The notes below the pieces were generated by a model. It did no database searches, was not told where the DNA came from, and saw nothing but the letters and a program-made list of their open reading frames with translations. Shown here one piece after another: positions 39,474 to 48,316 of a DNA stretch of 50,578 bases; position 1 is the first letter of the stretch, and every line of letters starts with the position of its first letter. The stretch is from Paenibacillus mesophilus (lineage in GTDB: Bacteria > Bacillota > Bacilli > Paenibacillales > NBRC-103111), in contig NZ_VCRA01000043.1 in assembly GCF_005938385.1 (NCBI RefSeq), positions 1 through 50,578 of the forward strand, read 5' to 3'. The translations under genes and the position numbers were made by a program.

Positions 39474-42458
39474 TTGATCACGAACGAAAATTCGGTATTC
39501 GTGCGCATGAAGGCGAATGCCCGGTCCCACATTTTCGAGCGCGGAAACGAATGGGCGGTGCGGCTCTACGAAAGGATGAAAGCGGCGGCCGACCCTTGGC
39601 TGGCCAAGCCAAACGCGGATATCCGGGCTCTGCTTCCGGGTCCCCGCGCAAGCTACGCTTACGGTTTGGGCGTCATATGTCCGATCGACCGGACGCCGCT
39701 CGACGTAATCATGTGGGATCGTCCGGGACACGTAGCCTGCCGCCACGGGCACATGTTTCCAAACGAGCAGTTCCCCGACCCCGGAACCGGATACTTGTCC
39801 GAGGAAGGAACTCCGCACTATTTCGCCGCCCGCTGGAACGGATTCGTCATAACGGAACTGACCCGTCTGCTCAAACCGCTTGCTTGCTTGTACGTGATCA
39901 CGGAAGAAGAGGCTTATGCGGAGAAGGCGGCCGTCATTCTGGACGGCATTGCCGCCATTTACCCTCATGCGATCCACGGTCCGCTCGATTACCCCGGCCT
40001 TTCCATGGATCACGAGGGCGGACGGCTGGAGCGGCCGTACTACCAGACGGCCCGGCATTTGAAGCTGTATGCGGAGGCCTATTCGTTCATACGGACTTAT
40101 GCCCGGCTCGATGAGCCGTCGCCCGCGCGGCCGGACATGACGATGCGGGACAACATTTTGCGGAATCTTCTGGCCAATGGGGGGGATTATTGCTACCGGG
40201 AGAGCCGCAAAGACAACTACTGGCCTCTCCATAACGGGACGGCGGACTACAACATGGGGGCGTTGGCCGCGGGAATACTGTGCGACATTCCTCAGTATAC
40301 GGAGTGGGCGCTGGAAGGCCGAAGCAGCATTCGCAACATGCTGGCCAATGCGGTGGACTACGACGGCAATTATTATGAGACCTCGCTCATGTACAGCCTG
40401 CATACGCAATCAATCTATGTCCAGTTTGCCGAGATGCTCTATCATTTGCGGGACAGCAGGCATCCCGAAGGAATCAATTTGTACGACGATCCGAAGTTTC
40501 GCGCTTTCTACACCGAATTCAAGAAAAAAAACAGCATCGCCGGCAGACTCCCGCAATACGGGGATACATCGATCGACAACATGGAGTGGACCGGGACGGA
40601 GCCGATGTTCAACACGAATGACTTCACCTACGTGATGATGATGTCGGTGCGGACGAAGGACGAAACGTTCCGCCAGTACTGTCGAAAGCTTCTGGGAGAA
40701 ATGGGCGTGACCGCGGAGCAGCTGGCGCGGGACGATAAAGCGGCTGCCGAGTCCATGCATTGGCTGCTGTTTCATACGGAACCGAACCATTACGAGTTCG
40801 AACCTGTCCGGCGGCCGGAGCTTCCCTCGAATGTGCTTACCGGCAAAGGTCTCGTGTTTCTTCGTTATGGGAAGGGCAAGCACGAGCGGGGCCTGTTCAT
40901 GCGGTATGGGTCGACGCTGAACCACGGTCATTTGGACGAGCTGGGTCTGCTTATTTACGATCAAGGCAAAGAATGGTCGTTCGATCCCGGATACTACAAT
41001 ACGCATTACAGGTTCGGATGGACGATGCAGACGGTAGCCCATCTGGCGGCAACGGTGAACGAGGCGTCGCAGCTTCGGCTGCCCGCCGCGGGAGGAAGTC
41101 TGGACTTCTTCGGAACCGATGGAGTCATCTCCTGTGCGCAAGCAAGCGACCCTTCCGCGTACCGATCGGAGAACGTGCTGTTGTACACCCGCTTTTTGGC
41201 TCACATCCCGGTCGACGAGGAGCGCAGCTATTATCTCGATTTGTTTCATGTGGAAGGCGGGCAGAAGCGGGACTATTCGTTTCATGCGAAAGGGAAAACG
41301 TTCACGTCGTCTATGGAGCAGACCCGAACGGATCGCCTTCCGGAATGGAGCCGTTACGAGTGGGGCAAGCAGGTCGACGGGGATTACAGACTGAAGGGAA
41401 AAGCGCACGAGCCGTTTTATTGGATGCCGCCTGGCGGGGGGTACCGCTTTTTCGGCAATGTAAGCGAGGCGGACGGAACCAAGGATTGGCATGCGGTATG
41501 GGAGGATGACCGGGGCAGAAAGCTTCGCCTGCAAATGCTCGGCGCGGATAACCGGAAGCTGTTCCTGGCCGACGGTCCTGACCAGATGGGGGTAAAGTAC
41601 GTTCTGGCCCGGGACGAAGGACAAAGCGTCAGCCAGTACGCGGCGGTTATCGATACGGGACGGACAGACTTTACAGTCATTCGCGTGAAGCGGATAGCCT
41701 TGCGCCAACCGAGCCCGACTGCGGTTTGTTTCCGCGTGGATACGGAATCCCGGGTCGACTATATTTACTACAGCTTGGAGGGCGGCGACAATTCGTTTGT
41801 GGACGAAGGGAGGACGTTTGTCGTCTCCGGACAATTCAGCTGTCTGCAAGTCATCGGCTCGACTCCTGTCAAATGGTTCGCCGTGAATGGAAGCGAAGCG
41901 GGGGTTGCAGACCACCCGCCGTTCCGAGCCGAACGGCACGAGTCGCGCGGAGAGGTCGCAAGTACGGATTACGGGAAATGCTCCGTAACGGTGGACAGTA
42001 CGGCTTTATCCGGCGATCCTGTCGGAAGGCGGATTCACTTCTCCAACCCGCGCTATTCGCACGAATCCTGCTATACCGTCGTCGGTGCGGTACGGACCGA
42101 TGACGGTCTGACGGAGCTTGTTCTGGATAAACCGATGCTGCTCGCTGCCGGGAAAGTGGCTTCCGTCAGGCGCAATATCGTATACAACGAGGTAGAGCTG
42201 TCGCATGCGAGCAACGTGGCGATGGGAAGTATCGCGCCGGTGAAAATGCCGAACGATTATTTCGACAGTAAAGCGATCGTGGCCGGTTCGGGCGGTTGCT
42301 CGGAGATCGTGAGCGTCCGGGGAGATTATCCGTTTCACATCTTGGAGGTTGCGGACGGTTCGTTATTCCGGGAACGGGACGACCTGCGGATCTATGATGT
42401 CAAGGCAGGCGACCGGTTCCGTATTCCGGCCGTTTCCAGCGTGGAAACAGCACATTAA
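39474..42458 (+). CDS. heparinase II/III family protein, probably cytoplasmic polysaccharide lyase
   Basis: TTG start at 39474, seven bases after AAGGAGGG. The frame is open from 39282 and its extra N-terminus is hydrophobic, but it lacks a ribosome site. The 994-residue protein has an N-terminal alpha/alpha toroid (about 120-430, with NYWPLHNGTADYNMGAL) and then the heparinase II/III beta-sandwich (about 450 on: NHGHLDELGLLIYDQG, SFDPGYYNTHYRFG, TVAHLAATVNEAS). Such enzymes cleave uronic-acid polysaccharides by beta-elimination. With no signal peptide it should act on imported oligosaccharides. First gene of a likely operon with a solute-binding lipoprotein and two amidohydrolases. Confidence 0.82.
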   Translation: MITNENSVFVRMKANARSHIFERGNEWAVRLYERMKAAADPWLAKPNADIRALLPGPRASYAYGLGVICPIDRTPLDVIMWDRPGHVACRHGHMFPNEQFPDPGTGYLSEEGTPHYFAARWNGFVITELTRLLKPLACLYVITEEEAYAEKAAVILDGIAAIYPHAIHGPLDYPGLSMDHEGGRLERPYYQTARHLKLYAEAYSFIRTYARLDEPSPARPDMTMRDNILRNLLANGGDYCYRESRKDNYWPLHNGTADYNMGALAAGILCDIPQYTEWALEGRSSIRNMLANAVDYDGNYYETSLMYSLHTQSIYVQFAEMLYHLRDSRHPEGINLYDDPKFRAFYTEFKKKNSIAGRLPQYGDTSIDNMEWTGTEPMFNTNDFTYVMMMSVRTKDETFRQYCRKLLGEMGVTAEQLARDDKAAAESMHWLLFHTEPNHYEFEPVRRPELPSNVLTGKGLVFLRYGKGKHERGLFMRYGSTLNHGHLDELGLLIYDQGKEWSFDPGYYNTHYRFGWTMQTVAHLAATVNEASQLRLPAAGGSLDFFGTDGVISCAQASDPSAYRSENVLLYTRFLAHIPVDEERSYYLDLFHVEGGQKRDYSFHAKGKTFTSSMEQTRTDRLPEWSRYEWGKQVDGDYRLKGKAHEPFYWMPPGGGYRFFGNVSEADGTKDWHAVWEDDRGRKLRLQMLGADNRKLFLADGPDQMGVKYVLARDEGQSVSQYAAVIDTGRTDFTVIRVKRIALRQPSPTAVCFRVDTESRVDYIYYSLEGGDNSFVDEGRTFVVSGQFSCLQVIGSTPVKWFAVNGSEAGVADHPPFRAERHESRGEVASTDYGKCSVTVDSTALSGDPVGRRIHFSNPRYSHESCYTVVGAVRTDDGLTELVLDKPMLLAAGKVASVRRNIVYNEVELSHASNVAMGSIAPVKMPNDYFDSKAIVAGSGGCSEIVSVRGDYPFHILEVADGSLFRERDDLRIYDVKAGDRFRIPAVSSVETAH

Positions 42459-42470
42459 ATGCAGCTTTTC

Positions 42471-42526
42471 AGGTTGTTGAAAAATGCCTTTACCGCTTCC
42501 TCTCTTGCAGACTTTTTCAACAGCCT
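42471..42526 (+). other. intercistronic hairpin
   Basis: AGGTTGTTGAAAAA (42471-42484) faces TTTTTCAACAGCCT (42513-42526) with one G-U pair and a 28-base loop, 12 bases after the heparinase-like stop. No T-run follows, so it may stabilise or process the operon mRNA rather than terminate it. The word TTGTTGAAAAA also occurs at 6444, beside the PhyH remnant. Confidence 0.5.
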
Positions 42527-42582
42527 CAACTTTGCAGATAGGCCAGGAGCATTGGTATATACAAGTCCGGGGGTTGATTGGA

Positions 42583-43893
42583 ATGAATCGGAAAAGCAGG
42601 CTGCTCATGCTGTGTGTGGGAATTACCGTCGTGCTGTCGGGATGCGGCGGCACAGGAGAAGGACAAGAGTCCGGCAAGACCGAGGAAAAGAAGAAAGAAC
42701 CGTTCACGATGAAAATATGGGGCGGAGGCGTCACGCCGAAAGAGTTCGATGACCGGTTCAGAGCAATGCTTACCCAGAAGTTTCCGCATATCACCGTGGA
42801 ATATATTCAGGCGCGAACAGGCGCAGGAACGACCATGCCGGAGCTTGTAGCCGCGGGACAAATACCCGATGTGATCCGCTTCGATATCCCGACCATCATG
42901 ACCGATTACCTCGATTTGCAATTGGGTTACGATTTAACCGAGCTCGTCAAAAAGTCCAAATACGATACGAATCGTTTCGTCAAGGTGTTTATGGATGAAG
43001 TGGTCGAAGCCGGCCGTTCGGGTGCTTTGTACGGTTTGCCGGTACCGCCGTATTTCCCGTATGTGCTGTATTACAACAAGGACTTGTTCGATAAATTCGG
43101 CGTGCCTTATCCGAAGGACGGGATGACGTGGGATGAGGTATACGATATCGCCAAAAAGATGACGAGGACGGAAGGCGGTGCGTCGTACCGCGGTTTCAGC
43201 TTGAACCCCGTCAGCGCGCTGCGCGACAATCCGTTCTCGCTGCCGGTACTCGACCCGGGAGCGGATAAGCTGGCCGATCCCGAGAAATGGCAGAAGCTGT
43301 TTGCCAACCTGAAACGGTTCTACGACATTCCGGGCAACCAAATCGAACCGACCAGTTCGAGTGAAAACACCGCTTTCAACAAAGGAAACGTGGCCTTGAT
43401 GCCGAACCAGCACAGCGTCTATTTGACGATTCCGGCGGAGGTGAACTGGGACATCGTATCTTATCCGACTCTGGACGGAGCGCCGAAGCTGGCGCCGCAG
43501 CGCGGACCGGCCTATCTGGGCATTTCCAAGACGAGCCAGCATAAGGAGGAGGCGTTCGAGGTCATGATGGCGATGCTTTCCGATGAAATGCAGCTGGCGG
43601 ATTCCAAGAAGGGGATCGCGACGACGCTGAACAACAAAGACATCGAGAAAGCGTTAGGTACGGGCGATCCGGTCTACAGCAAGAAGCATATGTCCGCAGT
43701 CAATTTCTATGCTCCGACTCCCTATACGCAGAAACGGAAGCAAGGATTGGCCGAGGTACCCGGCGCGACGCAGCAAACCCTCGCAGGCAATGCCTTTATC
43801 GAGGTAGCCCAAGGCAAGACGGATGTGAATACGGCGCTGCGTCAGCTCGAAGAGAAGCTGAAAGCCGAAGTGGAAAAACTGAAAAACAAGTAA
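42583..43893 (+). CDS. extracellular solute-binding lipoprotein (ABC type)
   Basis: ATG at 42583, nine bases after GGGGG; 436 residues. Signal sequence with the lipobox LSGC (Cys21). The mature domain has YYNKDLFDKFGVPYP, MTWDEVYDIAKKMTR and RDNPFSLPVLDPGADKLAD, nearly the same as the protein encoded at 17705, its closest relative here. It lies between the heparinase-like gene and two amidohydrolase genes, so its ligand is probably an oligosaccharide released by lyase action. No ABC permease genes are adjacent. Confidence 0.92.
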   Translation: MNRKSRLLMLCVGITVVLSGCGGTGEGQESGKTEEKKKEPFTMKIWGGGVTPKEFDDRFRAMLTQKFPHITVEYIQARTGAGTTMPELVAAGQIPDVIRFDIPTIMTDYLDLQLGYDLTELVKKSKYDTNRFVKVFMDEVVEAGRSGALYGLPVPPYFPYVLYYNKDLFDKFGVPYPKDGMTWDEVYDIAKKMTRTEGGASYRGFSLNPVSALRDNPFSLPVLDPGADKLADPEKWQKLFANLKRFYDIPGNQIEPTSSSENTAFNKGNVALMPNQHSVYLTIPAEVNWDIVSYPTLDGAPKLAPQRGPAYLGISKTSQHKEEAFEVMMAMLSDEMQLADSKKGIATTLNNKDIEKALGTGDPVYSKKHMSAVNFYAPTPYTQKRKQGLAEVPGATQQTLAGNAFIEVAQGKTDVNTALRQLEEKLKAEVEKLKNK

Positions 43894-43925
43894 GCCGAAA
43901 GATATAGAGATAAGGGTGGAGAGAC

Positions 43926-44702
43926 ATGCTGGACAACGTAGAGCGGTTTTCGCGCGGCATGATTGACGCGCATACGCATTTGTTGGGCTCGGAATTATCC
44001 CCGGTCGTGCTGGAGGAAGGCGACCGGCTCGGCGTGAAGCTGTTCGTATGCAGCTCGATTGCCGGCTATAAGTACTACCCGAGCGCTTCCGAGGTGACCC
44101 GGGCGAATGACGACTTGATCGAAGTCATCCGGAAGCTTCCGGATCGCGTGGCGGGCTACTGCTATGTAAATCCGCGGCACGGGGATGCTGCCTTGCACGA
44201 GTTTCGCCGACGAGTTGAGGATCATGGAATGATCGGCTTAAAGCTTTGGGTCGCCACGTTATGCGACGACCCGCTCGTCTATCCGCTGATCGAGCGGGCG
44301 ATCGAATACCGGGCGCCTATTCTGATTCATGCCTGGCGCAAGACGGTCGGCCAGCAGCCTTACGAGTCGACGGCCGTCCATGTGGCGAACTTGGCGAAGC
44401 GCTATCCGGAAGCTCGCATCATTATGGCGCATATGGCCGGGAAGGTAGAGTGCGCCGTCAACCTGATCGAGCCGTACCCGAACGTATATACGGACACTTC
44501 CGGTACTCCGATCGGCGGAGCGGAAGTGCAAATCGCGGTGGAGCGGCTGGGCGCGCGGCGGGTCATCTTCGGGTCCGACCTGCATGGGGCCGATTTGGCC
44601 AGCAATATCGGCAAAGTGCTGGGTGCCGGCTTGACTGCGGAACAAATCGATCTGGTCATGGGACACAATATGGAGCGGCTGTTATCGGAGGTGGCGAAAT
44701 GA
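43926..44702 (+). CDS. amidohydrolase-2 family metal-dependent hydrolase
   Basis: ATG at 43926, after GGTGGAGAGAC; 258 residues. The TIM-barrel metal motif DAHTHL (His16, His18) is present. Further ligands are likely in PILIHAWRK (about 138), IIMAHMAG (about 164) and the terminal FGSDLHG aspartate (about 219). Members hydrolyse or decarboxylate small carboxylates and lactones. In this operon it may act on a sugar-acid product, which is inference. Its TGA overlaps the next start (ATGA). Confidence 0.87.
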   Translation: MLDNVERFSRGMIDAHTHLLGSELSPVVLEEGDRLGVKLFVCSSIAGYKYYPSASEVTRANDDLIEVIRKLPDRVAGYCYVNPRHGDAALHEFRRRVEDHGMIGLKLWVATLCDDPLVYPLIERAIEYRAPILIHAWRKTVGQQPYESTAVHVANLAKRYPEARIIMAHMAGKVECAVNLIEPYPNVYTDTSGTPIGGAEVQIAVERLGARRVIFGSDLHGADLASNIGKVLGAGLTAEQIDLVMGHNMERLLSEVAK

Positions 44703-45643
44703 CGGAGCACAACAGGCACGTTTTTCCGGGAGAGGGCCGCGGAGCGCTGGCGGAAGAGCGGAGAACGGCGCCGAGCCATCCGGACATGCGTCTTCTGGAG
44801 CCGTTCGCCGCGCAACGGGCGATCGACTTGACCGCCTTTATCGGCCAGTGGCCGACACGGCTTCAAATTCGTATGGATACGGCGGAACTATCGGCTATGG
44901 CGGATCGATTCGGCTTGGAGGGGGTTTGCGTCAGTCACATCGCTTCGATATTCGGCTTCGATACGCGTTCGGGCAACGAGGCGCTGTTCAAGGAAACGTC
45001 AGACGACGGGCGGCTGTGGCCGTTCGCCATACTCGATCCGACGGAGCCCGGCTGGGAGCTCGAGCTGGATTGGGCGATCCGGGAGGGCGCGCGCGGAGTC
45101 CGGCTTGTTCCCGGATATCACTGCTACAGCCTTCTCCATCCCGAGGCGAGTCGATTTGCTCATGCGGTCGCCGCCGCGGGATTGCCGCTGCATGTTTGCG
45201 TCCGGCTCGAGGACGAACGGCTGCGACATCCGCGTCTGCAAACAATGGCCGTGCCGTATCACGAATTGGCGGAGTTCATTCGACCGCATCCGGCCGTTCC
45301 GATCGTATTAAGCGGCTTGCGATACCAGGAATGGTACAGTATTAGCGCGCATTTGAACGACGGCGAGATCGCCGATCGCGTATTGCTCGATATGTGGTTT
45401 ACGAACGGTCCTATCGCCGCGGTAGCGGACATATGTCAAAGCGACGTGTCCGCGCGGATCGGATACGGCTCCTGTGCGCCGATCCAGACACCCGAAGCGA
45501 CCGTTCTGCAAATTGCGGCAGCCGCAATCGGCGAAGAGAGCAGGGCCGCTCTCAGCCGAGGAAACGCAGCCAGAGTATTCGGTCTCGCAACCGGCAAAGT
45601 AAACGGCATTAATAATAGGGCGATATCATCACGTACACGATGA
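44699..45643 (+). CDS. amidohydrolase-like protein with degenerate metal site
   Basis: ATG at 44699 overlaps the previous stop and follows GGAGGTGG by four bases; 314 residues. The fold pattern resembles the upstream amidohydrolase (GARGVRLVPGYHCYSL; LPLHVCVRLED; final ARIGYGSCAP). However, the first strand reads AIDLTAFIGQWPTR where HxH would be, and the terminal Asp of FGSD is missing. It may be a catalytically dead partner that pairs with the upstream enzyme. Its last 35 bases overlap the convergent DUF420 gene. Confidence 0.75.
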   Translation: MTEHNRHVFPGEGRGALAEERRTAPSHPDMRLLEPFAAQRAIDLTAFIGQWPTRLQIRMDTAELSAMADRFGLEGVCVSHIASIFGFDTRSGNEALFKETSDDGRLWPFAILDPTEPGWELELDWAIREGARGVRLVPGYHCYSLLHPEASRFAHAVAAAGLPLHVCVRLEDERLRHPRLQTMAVPYHELAEFIRPHPAVPIVLSGLRYQEWYSISAHLNDGEIADRVLLDMWFTNGPIAAVADICQSDVSARIGYGSCAPIQTPEATVLQIAAAAIGEESRAALSRGNAARVFGLATGKVNGINNRAISSRTR

Positions 45644-46148
45644 CGCCGGTCAGGCTGACATACAGCCAAAGGGGCATCGTCCATCGGGCGATCCGGCGAT
45701 GAGCCGGGACGTTCATCTGCAAGCCTCTCGCCAAGGTGAACAAGGCCAGAGGGACGATAACGGCGGCCAGCACGATATGGGTGATCAGGATAAAATAGTA
45801 CAATCCGGCCAGCCAGCCGCTTCCGCCGTATTTGGTTGACTCCGACAAGGCGTGGTAAGTCAAATACGATACGAGGAAAAGCGTGGTCGTGGTAAAAGCG
45901 GCGAAAATGAACCGGCGGTGCCAAGCGATATTTTTGCGCAATATCATATACAGAGCCAGACTCAGGAACAGGAACGTAAACCCGTTCAAAATGGCGTTGA
46001 ACAGCGGGAGGAACGTATAGTCCTTCTGGCTGTCGCCCATTTGCGGCATGAACAATAGAGCAAGCACAACGCCGTTAATGATGATAGTTAAAGCGATGAT
46101 GGCGAGCGTAATCGCGCGCTCTTGGGCTTTAGCGTTCGGGCGGTTCAT
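45609..46148 (-). CDS. DUF420 family membrane protein
   Basis: ATG at 46148, after GGAGATGAACGATCG; 179 residues with five predicted membrane helices. The features NGVVLALLFMPQMG, the basic loop RKNIAWHRRFIFAAF, the His-containing TYHALSE and ITHIVLAA helices, and the final WLYVSLTGVIVYVM match the DUF420 family (YozB type). The family is linked to cytochrome oxidase biogenesis genes in Bacillales, but its function is unproven. The conserved histidines could bind heme or metal. It is convergent with, and overlaps, the amidohydrolase-like gene. Confidence 0.88.
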   Translation of the reverse strand: MNRPNAKAQERAITLAIIALTIIINGVVLALLFMPQMGDSQKDYTFLPLFNAILNGFTFLFLSLALYMILRKNIAWHRRFIFAAFTTTTLFLVSYLTYHALSESTKYGGSGWLAGLYYFILITHIVLAAVIVPLALFTLARGLQMNVPAHRRIARWTMPLWLYVSLTGVIVYVMISPYY

Positions 46149-46244
46149 CGATCGTTCATCTCCATTCTTTAATGCCGTTGAAATTATACTAAACGTACAT
46201 TTATGGTTGTCTAATGTCAACGACGCTTGTGTGAACGTTTTGAG

Positions 46245-46290
46245 GTAAAAAAAGCCCTGAAAGCGTCCGATAGACGACTTTCAGGGCTTT
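46245..46290 (-). terminator. intrinsic terminator after the fifth PhyH gene
   Basis: A 13-bp perfect stem AAAGCCCTGAAAG/CTTTCAGGGCTTT with a 14-base loop; the minus-strand side is followed by TTTTACC. It starts 13 bases after the stop at 46303. Confidence 0.85.
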
Positions 46291-46302
46291 GCCGCGCTGC
46301 CG

Positions 46303-47181
46303 TTACACCCGGTGCGCCTTCTGGGACGGTCTGGACAGCGCGTCCCGCCACAGTCTGCGCCATTCCTCATAGTCGGTCAGGACGCTGTCCGGATTGCTGC
46401 GGCTGCGGGCGACGAAGGAAGGGTGGAAGTCGCGTCCGGAGGGGGCGCCGGTTTTGTGGTAACGGAGATCGAGCGACCAGCGCACGTGGTCCGATCGGTT
46501 GGACGTTCCCCGGTGCGGCGTATATTTGTTCATGATGACGATGCCGCCCTTGCGGCATTCCGCCGTGATCGGTCGGATGGACGGCAGCAGCTCCTTGACG
46601 ATGGTCGTACCGCCCTCCGCCTGATGCTTCAAATAGCCGCCTTTGAACGAATGCGGAATAATTTCCATGCAGCCGGTTTCCTTGGTCGCGTCGACAAGCG
46701 GCAGCCAAAACGTAATGATTTCGGAAGCCTCGGAATTTTCGCTCGTCACGGCGGCATCCTGATGCCAAGGGACATTGTCCATGCTTACGGCTTGCTCGCC
46801 TTCTCCTTTCCACGGCATTTTGGAGCGCAGATGCTGGATCGGATTGCAGGACAGCTCGCTTCCGAGCAAGCATTCGACTACGTCGAGCAGCCGCCCGTTG
46901 GTCAGGAAGCGGAACATGGCCGGGCCGAGCAAGTGCATGATGTCGAACTTCCGGTTAATATCCGGACATTGCTCGTACAGCAGGGCGAAGCGCCGCTCGA
47001 ACGGCTCGTTCCGGTAAAGCTCGGTAATCCGGCCTTCCTTGTAGTAGGCTTGCGCCCGCTCGTCGATGAACCGTTCGATCTCTTCGATAACCGGCTGCAG
47101 ATCCTCCTCGATAAAAACGTCCTCCGCGATCAAATACCCGTTCGTCTGAAACTCGATCACTTGCTCGATTGACAGCGCCAT
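46303..47181 (-). CDS. phytanoyl-CoA dioxygenase (PhyH) family Fe(II)/2-oxoglutarate oxygenase
   Basis: ATG at 47181, seven bases after AGGAGGAG; 292 residues, the longest PhyH protein here. His140 and Asp142 (PWHQDAAVT), distal His223 with Asn228, and Arg234 complete the active site. An extra stretch before the first ligand (KMPWKGEGEQAVSMDN) and a C-terminal extension are not seen in the others. It is divergent from the AraC gene at 47388, so the PhyH/AraC pairing recurs 30 kb away from the main cluster. Substrate unknown. Confidence 0.9.
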   Translation of the reverse strand: MALSIEQVIEFQTNGYLIAEDVFIEEDLQPVIEEIERFIDERAQAYYKEGRITELYRNEPFERRFALLYEQCPDINRKFDIMHLLGPAMFRFLTNGRLLDVVECLLGSELSCNPIQHLRSKMPWKGEGEQAVSMDNVPWHQDAAVTSENSEASEIITFWLPLVDATKETGCMEIIPHSFKGGYLKHQAEGGTTIVKELLPSIRPITAECRKGGIVIMNKYTPHRGTSNRSDHVRWSLDLRYHKTGAPSGRDFHPSFVARSRSNPDSVLTDYEEWRRLWRDALSRPSQKAHRV

Positions 47182-47387
47182 ACCCGTTCTCCTCCTGAAT
47201 GTTCAAATCGATTCTCCTTCAGTATAGAAAAACGACGGTTACGCGCGTAGCAACAATTTATCCCGAAATCCGTACGATTTTCACCTGTCTGGCTGTCAGG
47301 TCGAGTGCAGGCAGGAAATCGGGAGCGGCTATCGAACTATACCTACGTCCAATAAGCCCGGGGATGGCGGGGGAGAGGAGGAGGCGA

Positions 47388-48275
47388 ATGGACGTCCGGC
47401 TCGAAACGGGAGGCCGTTCTTATACGATCGACCATATTACGACGAACTTGATGACCGGAAGGAACGATGTGCGTGGGGTGCGTCACGCCCATCCGGTTTT
47501 TCATATCATGTATATCTTAGAGGGGAACGGCTTATTCACGGTAGGCCGCACCGCTTCGGAGGTCGGACCGGGCATGCTCCACATCATCAACCCGAACGAG
47601 CCGCACCAGTTTCATTTCGGTACGAGCGGGCCTCTTACGAATCTGGAAAGCACGTTCGTGCTGCGCGACCGGAGCGGCCAACCGGCAGAGCTGAACCTGT
47701 TCGATATGATCGAGGAGAGCCGGTCGATCCGTATCGCCGAGCCGCTCAGAGCCGCGCCTTTGCCCGTTCCTCACCGTTTCCGGCCGATGCTCGCCGAAGG
47801 ATACCGGCGCATTCTCGATTTGTACGACATTCCGCTGCTGAAGTCCCATTTTGCCATTACGGTTGTTGATCTGCTAACCAGGGTGGAGACGATATTCGCG
47901 AATGCGGTCCAATCGGAAGGGGCTCCGCATACGGCGGAGGAAACGGTCGAACAGGCCAAGCGCTTCCTGCTGTCGAACCGCCACCGTCCCGTTACGCTCG
48001 GGGAAACGGCGCAGTCGGTCCATGTGACGCCCAACTATTTATGCCGGCTGTTCAAGGAGCATACCGGGGAAACCCCGATGGGCTTCCTGCAGTCAGCGCG
48101 CATGCGGGAAGCGGGCAGTCTCCTCGCCTTTACCGATCTCCCCGTCTATACGATTGCGGAGAAGCTTGGCTATGAGGAGCCGTCCTATTTCGCGAGATTG
48201 TTCCGCCGCGTTTACGGGCAGTCTCCCCAGATGTACCGGCGACGGCAGTCGTCGCCCGGCAAGCCGGATTCTTGA
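47388..48275 (+). CDS. AraC family transcriptional regulator
   Basis: ATG at 47388, after GAGGAGGAGGCGA; the open frame to 47199 lacks a ribosome site. The 295-residue protein has a cupin sensor (HAHPVFHIMYILEG, GMLHIINPNEPHQF) and a C-terminal double helix-turn-helix (NYLCRLFKEHTGETP; SYFARLFRRVYGQSP). It is divergent from the PhyH gene at 46303 across about 200 bp that include a CACCTG/CAGGT inverted repeat. The M55 peptidase gene follows 41 bp later on the same strand. Confidence 0.92.
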   Translation: MDVRLETGGRSYTIDHITTNLMTGRNDVRGVRHAHPVFHIMYILEGNGLFTVGRTASEVGPGMLHIINPNEPHQFHFGTSGPLTNLESTFVLRDRSGQPAELNLFDMIEESRSIRIAEPLRAAPLPVPHRFRPMLAEGYRRILDLYDIPLLKSHFAITVVDLLTRVETIFANAVQSEGAPHTAEETVEQAKRFLLSNRHRPVTLGETAQSVHVTPNYLCRLFKEHTGETPMGFLQSARMREAGSLLAFTDLPVYTIAEKLGYEEPSYFARLFRRVYGQSPQMYRRRQSSPGKPDS

Positions 48276-48316
48276 CGGCTTGCTCCTACTATCTGCACGC
48301 CGGAGGTGCATATTAG

